From an uncultured Bryobacterales bacterium (GTDB lineage: Bacteria > Acidobacteriota > Terriglobia > Bryobacterales > UBA6623): DNA of 64,000 nt. The translations under genes were made by a program, and so were the position numbers. Positions 34,473 to 43,117 of the stretch are shown piece by piece (the stretch's first letter is position 1; the number at the start of each line of letters is the position of its first letter). The notes under the pieces were generated by a model. The model ran no database searches. It had not been told where the DNA came from and saw only the letters and a list, made by a program, of their open reading frames with translations. The stretch lies in assembly GCA_951813065.1 (NCBI GenBank), contig CATOTH010000001.1, positions 310,001 to 374,000 of the forward strand, in the 5' to 3' direction.

Positions 34473-35153
34473 ATGCCGAGCGAGGCGATCGACGATTACT
34501 TGAAGGCAATCTTTCAAATCGCCGGGGAACACGAGCGGGCATCGACGGCCTCCCTGGCCGAGAAGCTCGCTGTGGCGCCCGCGTCCGTCACTGGCATGCT
34601 CCGGAAGCTCTCCGAATCACATCCCCCGTTGGTGGAGTATCAGAAGCACCACGGGGCGCGCCTGACATCCGTGGGACGTGCCCGCGCTTTGGAGGTCATT
34701 CGGCACCACCGGTTGATCGAACTCTTTTTGCACACGACCTTGGGTTACAGCTGGGACGAGGTGCATGCCGAAGCTGAAAAGCTGGAGCATTGCATTTCCG
34801 AGACGCTGGAGGACCGGATCGCCGCAGCGCTGGGCGATCCCGAGTTCGACCCGCACGGCCATCCAATTCCGCGCCGGGATGGATCCCTGCCAAGCCGAAC
34901 TGACAGGGGCCTAGTGCAATTGGAGGCTGGAACGGGAGCAATCGTGTCGCGAGTATCCGACCAAGACTCGGAAATGCTGCTCTACCTTTCGAAGATCGGA
35001 ATCAAGCCCGGAGTGCGCATCCAGCTGGTGGAGCGTGGTCCGTTCGACGGGCCCTTGATGATCCGCGTCGAGGAATCACCCGACGTGCACGCATTTGGAC
35101 CCCGCCTAGCGGCTGCGATCCGGGTTCGAGTTCCCGATGAGAGCGGCACATGA
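34473..35153 (+). CDS. DtxR-family metal-dependent regulator
   Basis: The 226-residue protein has a winged-helix domain (residues 1-70: DDYLKAIFQIAGEH, VAPASVTGMLRKLSE, LTSVGRARALEVIRHHRLIE), a dimerisation domain (75-130) and an SH3-like domain (148-224). Metal-ligand positions can be read: D8, H79, E83, H98, E102, E105, H106. Asp at position 8 and Glu at 102 correspond to the MntR set, where DtxR/IdeR have Met and Cys. Yet the gene heads a ferrous-iron operon and sits under its own operator. Its stop overlaps the next start (35150-35153). Confidence 0.92.
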   Translation: MPSEAIDDYLKAIFQIAGEHERASTASLAEKLAVAPASVTGMLRKLSESHPPLVEYQKHHGARLTSVGRARALEVIRHHRLIELFLHTTLGYSWDEVHAEAEKLEHCISETLEDRIAAALGDPEFDPHGHPIPRRDGSLPSRTDRGLVQLEAGTGAIVSRVSDQDSEMLLYLSKIGIKPGVRIQLVERGPFDGPLMIRVEESPDVHAFGPRLAAAIRVRVPDESGT

Positions 35154-36184
35154 TCACTGTCGGCTTGCTGCTAGGCCTCGCGTTGGGAGCCGTTGCCCTT
35201 GCGGCGCCTCGTTTCGGACTGGTCTCCCTGTGGTGGAAGTTCCGCGCCAACAGGGAGCGCGCACGGTCCGAAGACGCGTTGAAGCACATCCTGGCATGGC
35301 AACATCGCTCAAAGCTCGCCAGCCTGGAGTCGCTCGCTGGCGCCCTCCGATTGTCGGCACCGGCGACCCTCCGGCTCGCCACCCGAATGGAACAGTCTGG
35401 CTGGGTCCGGAGCAAGTCTGAGGGCATCGCCCTGACCCGTAGCGGAGAGCAGCGGGCTTTGCAGGTGGTGCGCGCGCACCGCTTGTGGGAACGCCATCTC
35501 TCGGATGACGCCAACATGCCGATGGCGCGGCTGCATCAAGCTGCCGAGAATGCCGAGCATACCCTCACCCGTGACGAGGTCGAGAGGCTCGACGCACACC
35601 TCGGCCACCCCCAGCACGATCCTCACGGCGACCCGATCCCGGGCGCAGACGGACGGTTGGCCTCGATCGATGCTGTCAGCCTCACCGAGTGGCCCGTCGG
35701 TAAGCCCGCTCTGATCGCGCATATCGAGGATGAGCCCGATCCAGTCTTCCAGCAGGTACTGGCAGCCGGCCTGCGTCCAGCGCAGGTCATCCAGGTACTC
35801 GAGACGGGACCGGAACGACTGGTCGTGTCGGTCGAAGGATCGGAGTGTCGCATCGATCCCGCCGTCGCCGCAAACGTGCAGGTCTCAGTGGCTAGCGCTG
35901 CCGACCTTCCTCCACCGGATGCAGTGCGACTGTCCAATCTGCCCCAGGGCGCCTGTGGGGAGGTTGTCGAGTTGGGGCCGGCCTGTGTCGGCTTCTCGAG
36001 GCGGCGACTCTTGGATCTTGGGCTAACACCCGGCGCCCGTGTGGAAGTGGCACTGGAAACCGCCTTCGGCGATCCAAGGGCATTCCGCATCCGCGGGACG
36101 ACAGTCGCGCTACGCGGCCAACAAGCAGAGCAGATTTGGGTCCGGCCCCTGGCCGAGCCATCTGCAACCGAGGTGGGCTCATGA
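35150..36184 (+). CDS. Membrane-anchored DtxR-like / FeoA fusion protein
   Basis: The 344-residue protein begins with one TM (ITVGLLLGLALGAVALAAP, to about residue 28). A DtxR-like winged helix (40-100) and dimerisation domain follow, with apparent metal ligands H110, E114, H129, E133, E136 and H137, then an SH3-like segment (about 175-248). A FeoA-type SH3 domain ends it (258-335: LSNLPQGACGEVVELGP, RRRLLDLGLTPGARVEV, FRIRGTTVALRGQQAEQIWV). It probably replaces stand-alone FeoA and may couple metal sensing to FeoB at the membrane. Overlaps both neighbours by four bases. Confidence 0.85.
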   Translation: MITVGLLLGLALGAVALAAPRFGLVSLWWKFRANRERARSEDALKHILAWQHRSKLASLESLAGALRLSAPATLRLATRMEQSGWVRSKSEGIALTRSGEQRALQVVRAHRLWERHLSDDANMPMARLHQAAENAEHTLTRDEVERLDAHLGHPQHDPHGDPIPGADGRLASIDAVSLTEWPVGKPALIAHIEDEPDPVFQQVLAAGLRPAQVIQVLETGPERLVVSVEGSECRIDPAVAANVQVSVASAADLPPPDAVRLSNLPQGACGEVVELGPACVGFSRRRLLDLGLTPGARVEVALETAFGDPRAFRIRGTTVALRGQQAEQIWVRPLAEPSATEVGS

Positions 36185-36999
36185 TTGCCCCTGATTGCGG
36201 GGCCTGCCCCGAGCATGCCCAACTCGCTTCCATGGGTGTCGACATCGGTCATTGCGACCATATCGTCGCGTTGGCGGGCAACCCGAACACGGGCAAATCG
36301 TCCGTGTTCAACGCCCTGACAGGCCTGCGGCAGCACGTTGGCAACTGGACCGGCAAGACCGTGACGAGGGCGGAAGGCGCATTCGCATTCGGCGGCAAGC
36401 GATTCAAGCTGGTGGATCTGCCCGGAACGTACTCGCTGCTGTCGGCCTCCCAGGACGAGGAGATCAGCCGCAACTTCCTGCTGTTCGGACAACCCGACTG
36501 TACAGTCGTCGTCACGGATGCGACCGCCCTCGAACGCAATCTCAACCTCGTCTTGCAGGTCCTGGAGGTCACCGACCACGCCGTCGTCTGCGTCAATCTC
36601 ATGGATGAAGCGGCTCGCAAGGGCCTTGATGTGGATGTCCGGAGCCTGTCGCGTGATCTCGGAGTCCCGGTGGTGCCGACAGTGGCCCGCAGAAAGCAAG
36701 GAATGCGCGATCTGGTTTCAACGGTTGCCGACGTGGTCAGCGGTGAAACCAAGACCGCACCGCTCCGTGTCGAACCTCCCAGCAAGGTCAGTGAAGCGAT
36801 CGGGAACCTCGTGCCCTTGATCGAGGATCTGGCACCTGGCGTGCCGAATGCCCGCTGGATCGCCCTGCGCTTGCTAGACGGCGACCACAGGGTCCGCGAA
36901 GCCCTTCTTTCCGGCGAACTGGCGGAAATGGCAAGCCGGCAAAGACAACCCGCGATCTCCCGGCCCAGTCGACTCACGGCAATCTCAGGAAATCTGTAG
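36181..36999 (+). CDS. feoB: FeoB GTPase domain protein (split FeoB, part 1)
   Basis: The 272-residue protein has G1 GNPNTGKSSVFNALTG (about 33-48), G2 GNWTGKTVT, G3 VDLPGTYSLL and G4 VNLMD, plus the helical GDI-like region (WIALRLLDGDHRVREALL). An N-terminal CGAC motif precedes the G domain. In most bacteria this is fused to the permease; here a TAG ends it at 36999, four bases before the ATG of the permease gene. It would drive or gate Fe(2+) uptake. Confidence 0.93.
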   Translation: MIAPDCGACPEHAQLASMGVDIGHCDHIVALAGNPNTGKSSVFNALTGLRQHVGNWTGKTVTRAEGAFAFGGKRFKLVDLPGTYSLLSASQDEEISRNFLLFGQPDCTVVVTDATALERNLNLVLQVLEVTDHAVVCVNLMDEAARKGLDVDVRSLSRDLGVPVVPTVARRKQGMRDLVSTVADVVSGETKTAPLRVEPPSKVSEAIGNLVPLIEDLAPGVPNARWIALRLLDGDHRVREALLSGELAEMASRQRQPAISRPSRLTAISGNL

Positions 37000-37003
37000 G
37001 ACC

Positions 37004-38389
37004 ATGCCCCATTCGGCCCAATCCATCATCGACCTCAGCGACCAGCTGCGCCGAGATCTGGGAGGAGGCTTCCGCGACCGGATGGTAACGGCCGTTTACG
37101 AGCATGCTCAAGAACTCGTATCACGCTCAGTCCACGAAACCGGGGCAAAAAAATGGGACTTCGACCAGCGAATTGACCGGCTCCTCACCTCTCGGTGGCT
37201 GGGCCTGCCGCTCATGTTGCTTCTGCTCGGACTGGTGTTCTGGGTGACGATCCAAGCCGCCAATGTCCCATCCCAGATGCTGGCGAATGCATTCTTTGCC
37301 TTCGAGAGCGCAGCGGCGGGTATGTTCGAGAGTCTCGGTGCCCCCTGGTGGCTGACGGGGCTTGTTTGGCACGGTGTCTTCAGAGGCCTCGCGTGGGTCG
37401 TCAGCGTGATGCTTCCGCCCATGGCGGTATTCTTCCCGGCCTTCACCATTCTGGAAGACCTGGGCTACCTCCCGCGGGTTGCATTCAACCTCGACTGGCT
37501 GTTTCGCAAGGCCGGCGCGCACGGCAAGCAAGCCCTGACCATGGCGATGGGCTTCGGTTGCAATGCCGCGGGCATCACTTCGACCCGCATCATCGACTCT
37601 CCACGCGAGCGGCTGATCGCGATCTTGACGAACAATTTCGTCCCGTGCAACGGCCGCTTTCCTACGTTGATCATGCTCGCTGTCATCTTCGTCGCAGCGG
37701 CGTTCCCTCCAGCCTTGGCGTCGATTATCGCCGCCAGTGCGGTGGTCACGGTGGTCCTGCTAGGAATCGGATTCACCCTCCTGGTCTCGTGGGCGCTGTC
37801 CCGCACCGTGCTCGCCGGCGAGGCGTCAGCATTCACACTGGAGTTGCCTCCTTACCGGCGTCCGAGCGTCTTGCGAATCCTCTACACGTCGCTGATCGAC
37901 CGGACGATTTTCGTCTTGGGTCGGGCGATGCTGACAGCTGCTCCTGCCGGCGCGGTGATTTGGATTCTGGCGAACGTTCAGGCCGGTGGCCAGAGCCTCG
38001 CGGCCCACGCGATCGAATTGCTGGGACCGACCGGAGAGGCAATCGGGCTCGACGGCGTCATCCTGCTGGCATACATCATCGCGATTCCAGCGAACGAAAT
38101 CGTCGTGCCGACAATGCTCATGTGCTACCTCGGTGCCAGTATGATGATGGATGTCGCGGCCTACGATCAGATCCAGGCCGTACTCGTCGACCAGCACGGC
38201 TGGACCATGCTCACGGCCGTCAATCTCATGCTGTTTTCGTTGCTCCATAACCCCTGCGCAACCACCATCCTGACCATCTGGAAAGAAACCCGTAGCGTCA
38301 AGTGGACTGCTCTCGGAGGACTGATGCCTCTGGCGATCGCCTTCGCGGTCTGCTTCCTCAGCGCCCAGGCGGGCCGGCTACTGCTCTGA
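37004..38389 (+). CDS. feoB: FeoB permease domain protein (split FeoB, part 2)
   Basis: The 461-residue membrane part of FeoB continues the linker (FRDRMVTAVYEHAQELVSRSV, KKWDFDQRIDRLLTSRWLGLPLMLLLL) and has the two Gate motifs, including FTILEDLGYLPRVAFNLD and MGFGCNAAGITSTRII, and PCNGRFPTLIML. About ten TM helices. It lies in the +1 frame relative to part 1, with its own ATG and an AGGA-type site. Stop and the next start overlap as TGATG at 38387-38391. Confidence 0.93.
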   Translation: MPHSAQSIIDLSDQLRRDLGGGFRDRMVTAVYEHAQELVSRSVHETGAKKWDFDQRIDRLLTSRWLGLPLMLLLLGLVFWVTIQAANVPSQMLANAFFAFESAAAGMFESLGAPWWLTGLVWHGVFRGLAWVVSVMLPPMAVFFPAFTILEDLGYLPRVAFNLDWLFRKAGAHGKQALTMAMGFGCNAAGITSTRIIDSPRERLIAILTNNFVPCNGRFPTLIMLAVIFVAAAFPPALASIIAASAVVTVVLLGIGFTLLVSWALSRTVLAGEASAFTLELPPYRRPSVLRILYTSLIDRTIFVLGRAMLTAAPAGAVIWILANVQAGGQSLAAHAIELLGPTGEAIGLDGVILLAYIIAIPANEIVVPTMLMCYLGASMMMDVAAYDQIQAVLVDQHGWTMLTAVNLMLFSLLHNPCATTILTIWKETRSVKWTALGGLMPLAIAFAVCFLSAQAGRLLL

Positions 38390-39642
38390 TGCAGGAAGGG
38401 CTGACAAACGGCCTCGGCGGAGAGGTCGATATCCGCCGCTGGAACCGGCTTGCCCGGTTCGAGAGCATGCTTGAGGAGGTTGTTTCCAGCAACGCCTTCT
38501 GGCAACGGCGCTTGGGGAACGCCCCCGCTCGAGGATCCTCCGAGGCGTTCCGGCGCCTGCCGCTCACTTCGAACCAAGATTTCTCGCGGGACCTGCAAGA
38601 AGAGCCCCCCTTCGGCACGAACCTGACGTATCCGCTTGCCGCCTACTCGCGGTATCACCAGACCTCAGGAACGATCGGCAGGCCCTTGCCAGTGCTGGAC
38701 ACGCCGGAGAGCTGGACATGGTGGTGCGACTGCTGGGACGCTGTCCTTGACGCTTGCGGCGTCAGGAGCGACGACCGGGCATTCTTCGCCTTTTCGTACG
38801 CGCCATTCATCGGCTTCTGGTCTGCGCACGACGCGGTGGTTCGACGGGACCTTTTCACGGTAACCGGCGGAGGTGCCAGTACGGCCCGACGATTGCGACT
38901 ACTGCAAGACACCGATTGCACCTTGCTCTTCAGCACGCCGTCCTATGCACTCCGCATGGCAGAAACGGCCGGACACGAAGGAATCGACATCGCGGGATCC
39001 TCGATTCGCAGCGTAATTCTCGCGGGCGAGCCGGGTGGCAGCCTACCCGCCGTGCGAGAGCGGATCAGCGAGGTATGGAAAGCGGACGTTTTCGATCACG
39101 CCGGATCCAGCGAGGTTGGCGCTTTCGGGATTCCCTGTCCTCAGGGCAGGGGGGTGTTCGTCAACGAACGAGAGTTCATCACGGAGGTGCTCGCCTTGGG
39201 CGACGATCGACCCGTCTCAGAGGGGCAGACAGGCGAGCTTGTGATAACCAACCTCGGCCGCCCTGGAAGTCCCGTCATCCGCTACCGCACGGGCGACCTG
39301 GTGCGGCCGAAGCGCCTTCCGGAGGGGCTCCTGCTGGAGGGCGGCATTCTGGGCCGCGCCGACCACATGATGCTAATCCGGGGAGTCAACCTGCACCCGT
39401 CAGCGATCGAGGAAGCGGTGCGACGCGAGACAGGCGCAACCGAGTTTCGCATCACGGTGACACGTGAGAATGCCATGGATGAGGCCGACGTCGAGGTCGA
39501 GGGGACTCCGTCGGCTTGCCGGGCCATCGCCGAGGATGTCCGCAATTCGTTCGGCGTGCGCATCAGGGTCCGAAGCGTGCCGCGCGAAAGCCTGCCGCGG
39601 TGGCAGGCCAAGGCCAAGCGATTCCGCGATTTTCGTGATTGA
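38389..39642 (+). CDS. Phenylacetate-CoA ligase-like (PaaK family) adenylate-forming enzyme
   Basis: The ATG at 38389 overlaps the feoB permease stop. The 417-residue product matches short ANL enzymes of the PaaK type: LPLTSNQDFSRDLQ, the substrate/ATP loop YHQTSGTIGRPLPV, AGEPGGSLPAVRERI, DHAGSSEVGAFGIPC, TGELVITNLGRPGSPVIRYRTGDLV, and the mobile C-terminal domain (GVNLHPSAIEEAVR). The acid it activates is unknown. Translational coupling with Feo genes is unusual and suggests either a link to iron-ligand chemistry or chance read-through. Confidence 0.85.
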   Translation: MQEGLTNGLGGEVDIRRWNRLARFESMLEEVVSSNAFWQRRLGNAPARGSSEAFRRLPLTSNQDFSRDLQEEPPFGTNLTYPLAAYSRYHQTSGTIGRPLPVLDTPESWTWWCDCWDAVLDACGVRSDDRAFFAFSYAPFIGFWSAHDAVVRRDLFTVTGGGASTARRLRLLQDTDCTLLFSTPSYALRMAETAGHEGIDIAGSSIRSVILAGEPGGSLPAVRERISEVWKADVFDHAGSSEVGAFGIPCPQGRGVFVNEREFITEVLALGDDRPVSEGQTGELVITNLGRPGSPVIRYRTGDLVRPKRLPEGLLLEGGILGRADHMMLIRGVNLHPSAIEEAVRRETGATEFRITVTRENAMDEADVEVEGTPSACRAIAEDVRNSFGVRIRVRSVPRESLPRWQAKAKRFRDFRD

Positions 39643-39694
39643 CCGGATGGCCTCCGTCGATCAAGCTTCGAAGCAAACTATCCGGCCGACCTGG

Positions 39695-41083
39695 ATGCGA
39701 ACAAGCCGATTTCTGGCGCTGACGATCGCGCTAGGGTCGATGACCGTGGCGGGGCCTCACCGTGCGCCCTGCGCGCCCAATTTCATCGTGATCGTCGCCG
39801 ACGACCTGGGATTCGGCGACCTCGGTTCCTACGGCAACACCGAAATCCGCACCCCCGCCCTCGATCGCCTGGCCGCCGAAGGCGTGAGGCTGAAGGAATT
39901 CTACACACCTGCCCCGACGTGTTCCCCCGCCCGCGCCGCCTTGCTGACCGGACGCCACCCGCTACGCACAGGTGTGACGCGCGTGTTCGTACCCAAGGAA
40001 GTTCAAGGCCTGCCTGCCGAGGAGATAACCCTTGCCGAGCACCTCAAGGACTTGGGATACGCGACAGCTTGCATCGGCAAGTGGCATTTGGGGGGACGCA
40101 AGCAACACCGTCCGCCCAGCCACGGCTTCGACGAGTTCTTCGGAGTGCTGTACAGCAACAACATGGTGTGGCTACAGCGGTTCAATTGGCCGCGCATCGA
40201 GCTATTCGACGGAAACCGATCCATCGAGTCACCTGCTGACACGAGTTTCCTGACAAGACGGTACACCCACCGGGCTATCGAGTTCATTCACCGCAAGCGA
40301 GATGCACCGTTCTTCTTGTACGTCGCCTACACAATGCCGCACATTCCCCTGGCCGCATCACCCGAATTCACCGGACGATCCCGGTACGGACCGTACGGGG
40401 ACGTGGTGGAGGAATTGGACGCGAGCATCGGGCATTTGATGGCTGAGCTTCAGAGAGCCGGGTTGGCCGGAGACACCTACGTGTTCTTCACGAGCGACAA
40501 CGGGCCTTGGCTCGGAGACGAATCAACGCCAGGAGGCGCGACCGGAGGATTGAGGGGATTCAAGGGCACGACGTGGGAAGGCGGACTGAGAATCCCGTTG
40601 ATCGCCTGGGGGCCGGGGCGCCTTCCGTCCGGCGTCGTGCGAGAGGGAGTAGCGTCCCTGCTCGACCTGTTTCCGACCATCAGCGGGCTGGCTGGCGCGG
40701 ACCTCCCGGCGGACCGGGAGTACGACGGCGCGGACATCCTGCCGCTGTTGCGCGGCAAGTCCATGCCATCACCGCGCGATTTGTTCTTCAGCAACCGCCA
40801 GGAGGTTGACGCTGTGCGGTCAGGACATTGGAAACTGCATCTGCGGGAACGCGTCATCGGCCCCCAAGGTCGCCCCCGCAAGTCACGTGACATCGACCCT
40901 CCGAGGCTGTACCGCCTGGATCAGGATCCGGGGGAAGAGGAGGATGTCGCAGGATCGCATCTCGAGGTCGTCTCTCGCATGAGGCAAGACGCAGAGCAAT
41001 TCCAATCCGAAACCAAGGCCACGCTCAAGCTTTGGCCGTTCGGGCGGGCCATCATCCGCGGCCTTCTGACTCCCGCACCGTAA
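39695..41083 (+). CDS. Exported sulfatase
   Basis: Starting at ATG 39695 (MRTSRFLALTIALGSMTVAG, a signal peptide) the product has 462 residues; ATG 39647 is an alternative. PNFIVIVADDLGFGDLGSYG carries metal-binding aspartates; the maturation motif C76-S-P-A-R80 marks the formylglycine cysteine. GKWHLGG, FTSDNGPWLG and WEGGLRIPLIAWGPG are typical of arylsulfatase A-like enzymes. Periplasmic or secreted hydrolase of sulfate esters. It follows the PaaK-like gene closely but has its own probable start region. Confidence 0.92.
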   Translation: MRTSRFLALTIALGSMTVAGPHRAPCAPNFIVIVADDLGFGDLGSYGNTEIRTPALDRLAAEGVRLKEFYTPAPTCSPARAALLTGRHPLRTGVTRVFVPKEVQGLPAEEITLAEHLKDLGYATACIGKWHLGGRKQHRPPSHGFDEFFGVLYSNNMVWLQRFNWPRIELFDGNRSIESPADTSFLTRRYTHRAIEFIHRKRDAPFFLYVAYTMPHIPLAASPEFTGRSRYGPYGDVVEELDASIGHLMAELQRAGLAGDTYVFFTSDNGPWLGDESTPGGATGGLRGFKGTTWEGGLRIPLIAWGPGRLPSGVVREGVASLLDLFPTISGLAGADLPADREYDGADILPLLRGKSMPSPRDLFFSNRQEVDAVRSGHWKLHLRERVIGPQGRPRKSRDIDPPRLYRLDQDPGEEEDVAGSHLEVVSRMRQDAEQFQSETKATLKLWPFGRAIIRGLLTPAP

Positions 41084-41207
41084 GCGGCACGATCAGCAAA
41101 GAGAAGGACAGTCTCGATTGGTGAACCGCTCCAGGCGTCACTTCGGCCAGGCGGCTCCGTCACCGTAGGCTCGCTCTGGCCCTCCCCTGCTACCCGCTCC
41201 TCCAAGC

Positions 41208-42725
41208 CTATTGCTGGACATCAGCAGCCGATGGAGGATCAGCTTCAGGCTGTGCCTCGGACGCGTCATTTGCTTCGGGTTCCGGCTTCACCGGAGGAAT
41301 TGACTGGGATTGCACGCGAACGAGATAGGTCTTCGCGATCTTGTCATGCCACGTCTGCCGCGCCGGATCCCACAGCGCCCAGAACCAACCCAGCCCCACG
41401 ACCGCAACCGAAAAGATGCTGGCAAGCCCACGAACGAGCGCATCGGCGAACGTCAGCGGCGTGCCATCGAATCGCACGACACGAAGTTGGCAGATAATGC
41501 CCCCCACTGTCGTGGACTTCCACGCCCAAAGCGCCACATGGTAGGCCAGGAAAATCACCATGACCACTTCCGCATCGAGGCCGAACGGTGCCGTGCCGAG
41601 CGCCACCAAGATGACATCGAGGACGACCGCGCCCAGCCTCGGCGCAAACCCCGAGACTTGGAGGGGATCGACGGGAGCGGCTTCGGTGTACCCAACCGGC
41701 TCGACGCTGTCCGACACGGGTACGGAGACAGGGGGTCGGTCGGTCGGCGGATGTTCCCGCCGCAGGCCGCCAATGACCGAGGCCACGACTGCGCCGAGTC
41801 CGAGAACCCCCATCGAGAACCACGTTAGAAGTCCAACAACTGGAACAACGTACAGAACGCAAATGACCGCCATGCCGAGGATGAGCGAGCGGAAAGCGTG
41901 CAGGGCGCCGCCAGAGGAGCCTTCAGACACGATCGTCCGGCCGAGCCAGCGAGCCACGACAACCCGCCCGAAGACGCCACCCACCAGCAGGGCGAGCCCG
42001 AGGAATGGCACTAGAGGCAAGCCGACAAGCGTCAGCGTCAGTAGCACCGAGATGGGCGGGACCAGGACCAGGGTCAACACGCCCGCGAGGCCGGCCGTCA
42101 GAGGCTTTTTCTCAAGGAAGTCCGAACATGCCCGGACGGGACGCTCGAAGACGAAATTGATGGCGACGTATACGAACGCTAGCACCGCGACGACCACCCA
42201 GACCCAGCCCAGCGTTGGGACGATCGGCCTGCCCATGAGCAGCCCTTCGGAAACCCACCGCAGGGCTGACATGGCCTTGCCGACGAAGGCGCTCGTGCCG
42301 ATGACGACCATCTCACCATTCGGCGCGAAGCCAGGACCCGTGTTGATCTCAGGACCGAACGAGACAAGGTCTCCTTCGACGACAGCATCGGCTGCCACCT
42401 CCAGTGTTCCACCGAAGACGACCAAATCGCCTCGGATTTTGGCGGTGTCGGCCAGCACCACCGAACCGAATACCACCACGTCGCCGGTGGCCTCGCCCTC
42501 GATGGTGGCACTTCCGCCGAAGACGACGACATCGTCCACGATCTCGCCGGGACCAATTGTCACGTCAGAGCCGAACCGCAAGACTTCCTGTGAGCGGAAC
42601 TCTTCCGCAGCAGCAGGCTCCTCTTCCAGGACGGGCGGCGAAGGCACCTGGGCCCGCGCGCTCCCGCCCACGAGCGCCAATGCGCCCGCAAGCGGCAATA
42701 GACAAGTCCTTGTTTGCGTTGTCAT
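41208..42725 (-). CDS. Membrane protein with bactofilin-like repeats and an RDD domain
   Basis: The ATG at 42723-42725 gives 505 residues. Signal peptide (to about 26), then a beta-helical polymer-forming (bactofilin-like) repeat stretch with recurring GDVVVFGG/GDLVVFGG units (about 50-125), four to five TM helices (about 150-300), a linker rich in Pro/Val, and a C-terminal RDD domain (FAPRLGAVVLDVILVALG, WKSTTVGGIICQLRVVR, FWALWDPARQTWHDKIAKT). Last gene of the sigma/anti-sigma operon, so it is the likely effector of that envelope response. Confidence 0.8.
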   Translation of the reverse strand: MTTQTRTCLLPLAGALALVGGSARAQVPSPPVLEEEPAAAEEFRSQEVLRFGSDVTIGPGEIVDDVVVFGGSATIEGEATGDVVVFGSVVLADTAKIRGDLVVFGGTLEVAADAVVEGDLVSFGPEINTGPGFAPNGEMVVIGTSAFVGKAMSALRWVSEGLLMGRPIVPTLGWVWVVVAVLAFVYVAINFVFERPVRACSDFLEKKPLTAGLAGVLTLVLVPPISVLLTLTLVGLPLVPFLGLALLVGGVFGRVVVARWLGRTIVSEGSSGGALHAFRSLILGMAVICVLYVVPVVGLLTWFSMGVLGLGAVVASVIGGLRREHPPTDRPPVSVPVSDSVEPVGYTEAAPVDPLQVSGFAPRLGAVVLDVILVALGTAPFGLDAEVVMVIFLAYHVALWAWKSTTVGGIICQLRVVRFDGTPLTFADALVRGLASIFSVAVVGLGWFWALWDPARQTWHDKIAKTYLVRVQSQSIPPVKPEPEANDASEAQPEADPPSAADVQQ

Positions 42726-43117
42726 TCGATGTTCCTTTCCCAAAGCATGCTCCATAGGGCTCCGCAATACAGCGCGCTCATCCCGGCAAGCAAACCGACA
42801 AGCGCGGCCAAGGGCACGATGATCGGTTCCACGAACACGCGCCAAAGCAAGCCGATGGTGCCCGCTAGCACCCACAAATCGTCGAAAACACCTTCTTGGT
42901 GCGCGGTTCCAGCCAATACCGCCACCACCACAAGAGCCGCGACCATTGCCGCCCGCGCCACCCAGAACCATCCAGTTCGGGATAGCCTGCTTTCTGAACG
43001 CGCCTCGATCCTCCGGGCCTCGGCCAGAACGCTAGGCAATAGCGATGCGGGCGCCCGGGGAGTTGGCAGGCGGCCAAGTTTCCGGCTTACCAGAGCTTCA
43101 AGTTCGTCAGGCGTCAT
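42722..43117 (-). CDS. Probable anti-sigma factor (single-span or two-span)
   Basis: The 131-residue protein has a soluble N-terminus (TPDELEALVSRKLGRLPTPRAPASLLPSVLAEARR, 1-45) and two hydrophobic segments (51-70, 95-122). It overlaps the ECF sigma gene by 11 bases and the RDD gene by four. The position immediately after an ECF sigma gene and the cytosolic-head/membrane layout suggest an anti-sigma factor. There is no zinc-binding HxxxCxxC motif. Confidence 0.6.
   Translation of the reverse strand: MTPDELEALVSRKLGRLPTPRAPASLLPSVLAEARRIEARSESRLSRTGWFWVARAAMVAALVVVAVLAGTAHQEGVFDDLWVLAGTIGLLWRVFVEPIIVPLAALVGLLAGMSALYCGALWSMLWERNIE

Noticed and set aside
36950..37010. FeoB split as a pseudogene
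   Set aside because: Both halves keep all motifs, the second has its own start and ribosome site, and the break is in the linker; a natural split is more likely, though not proven.
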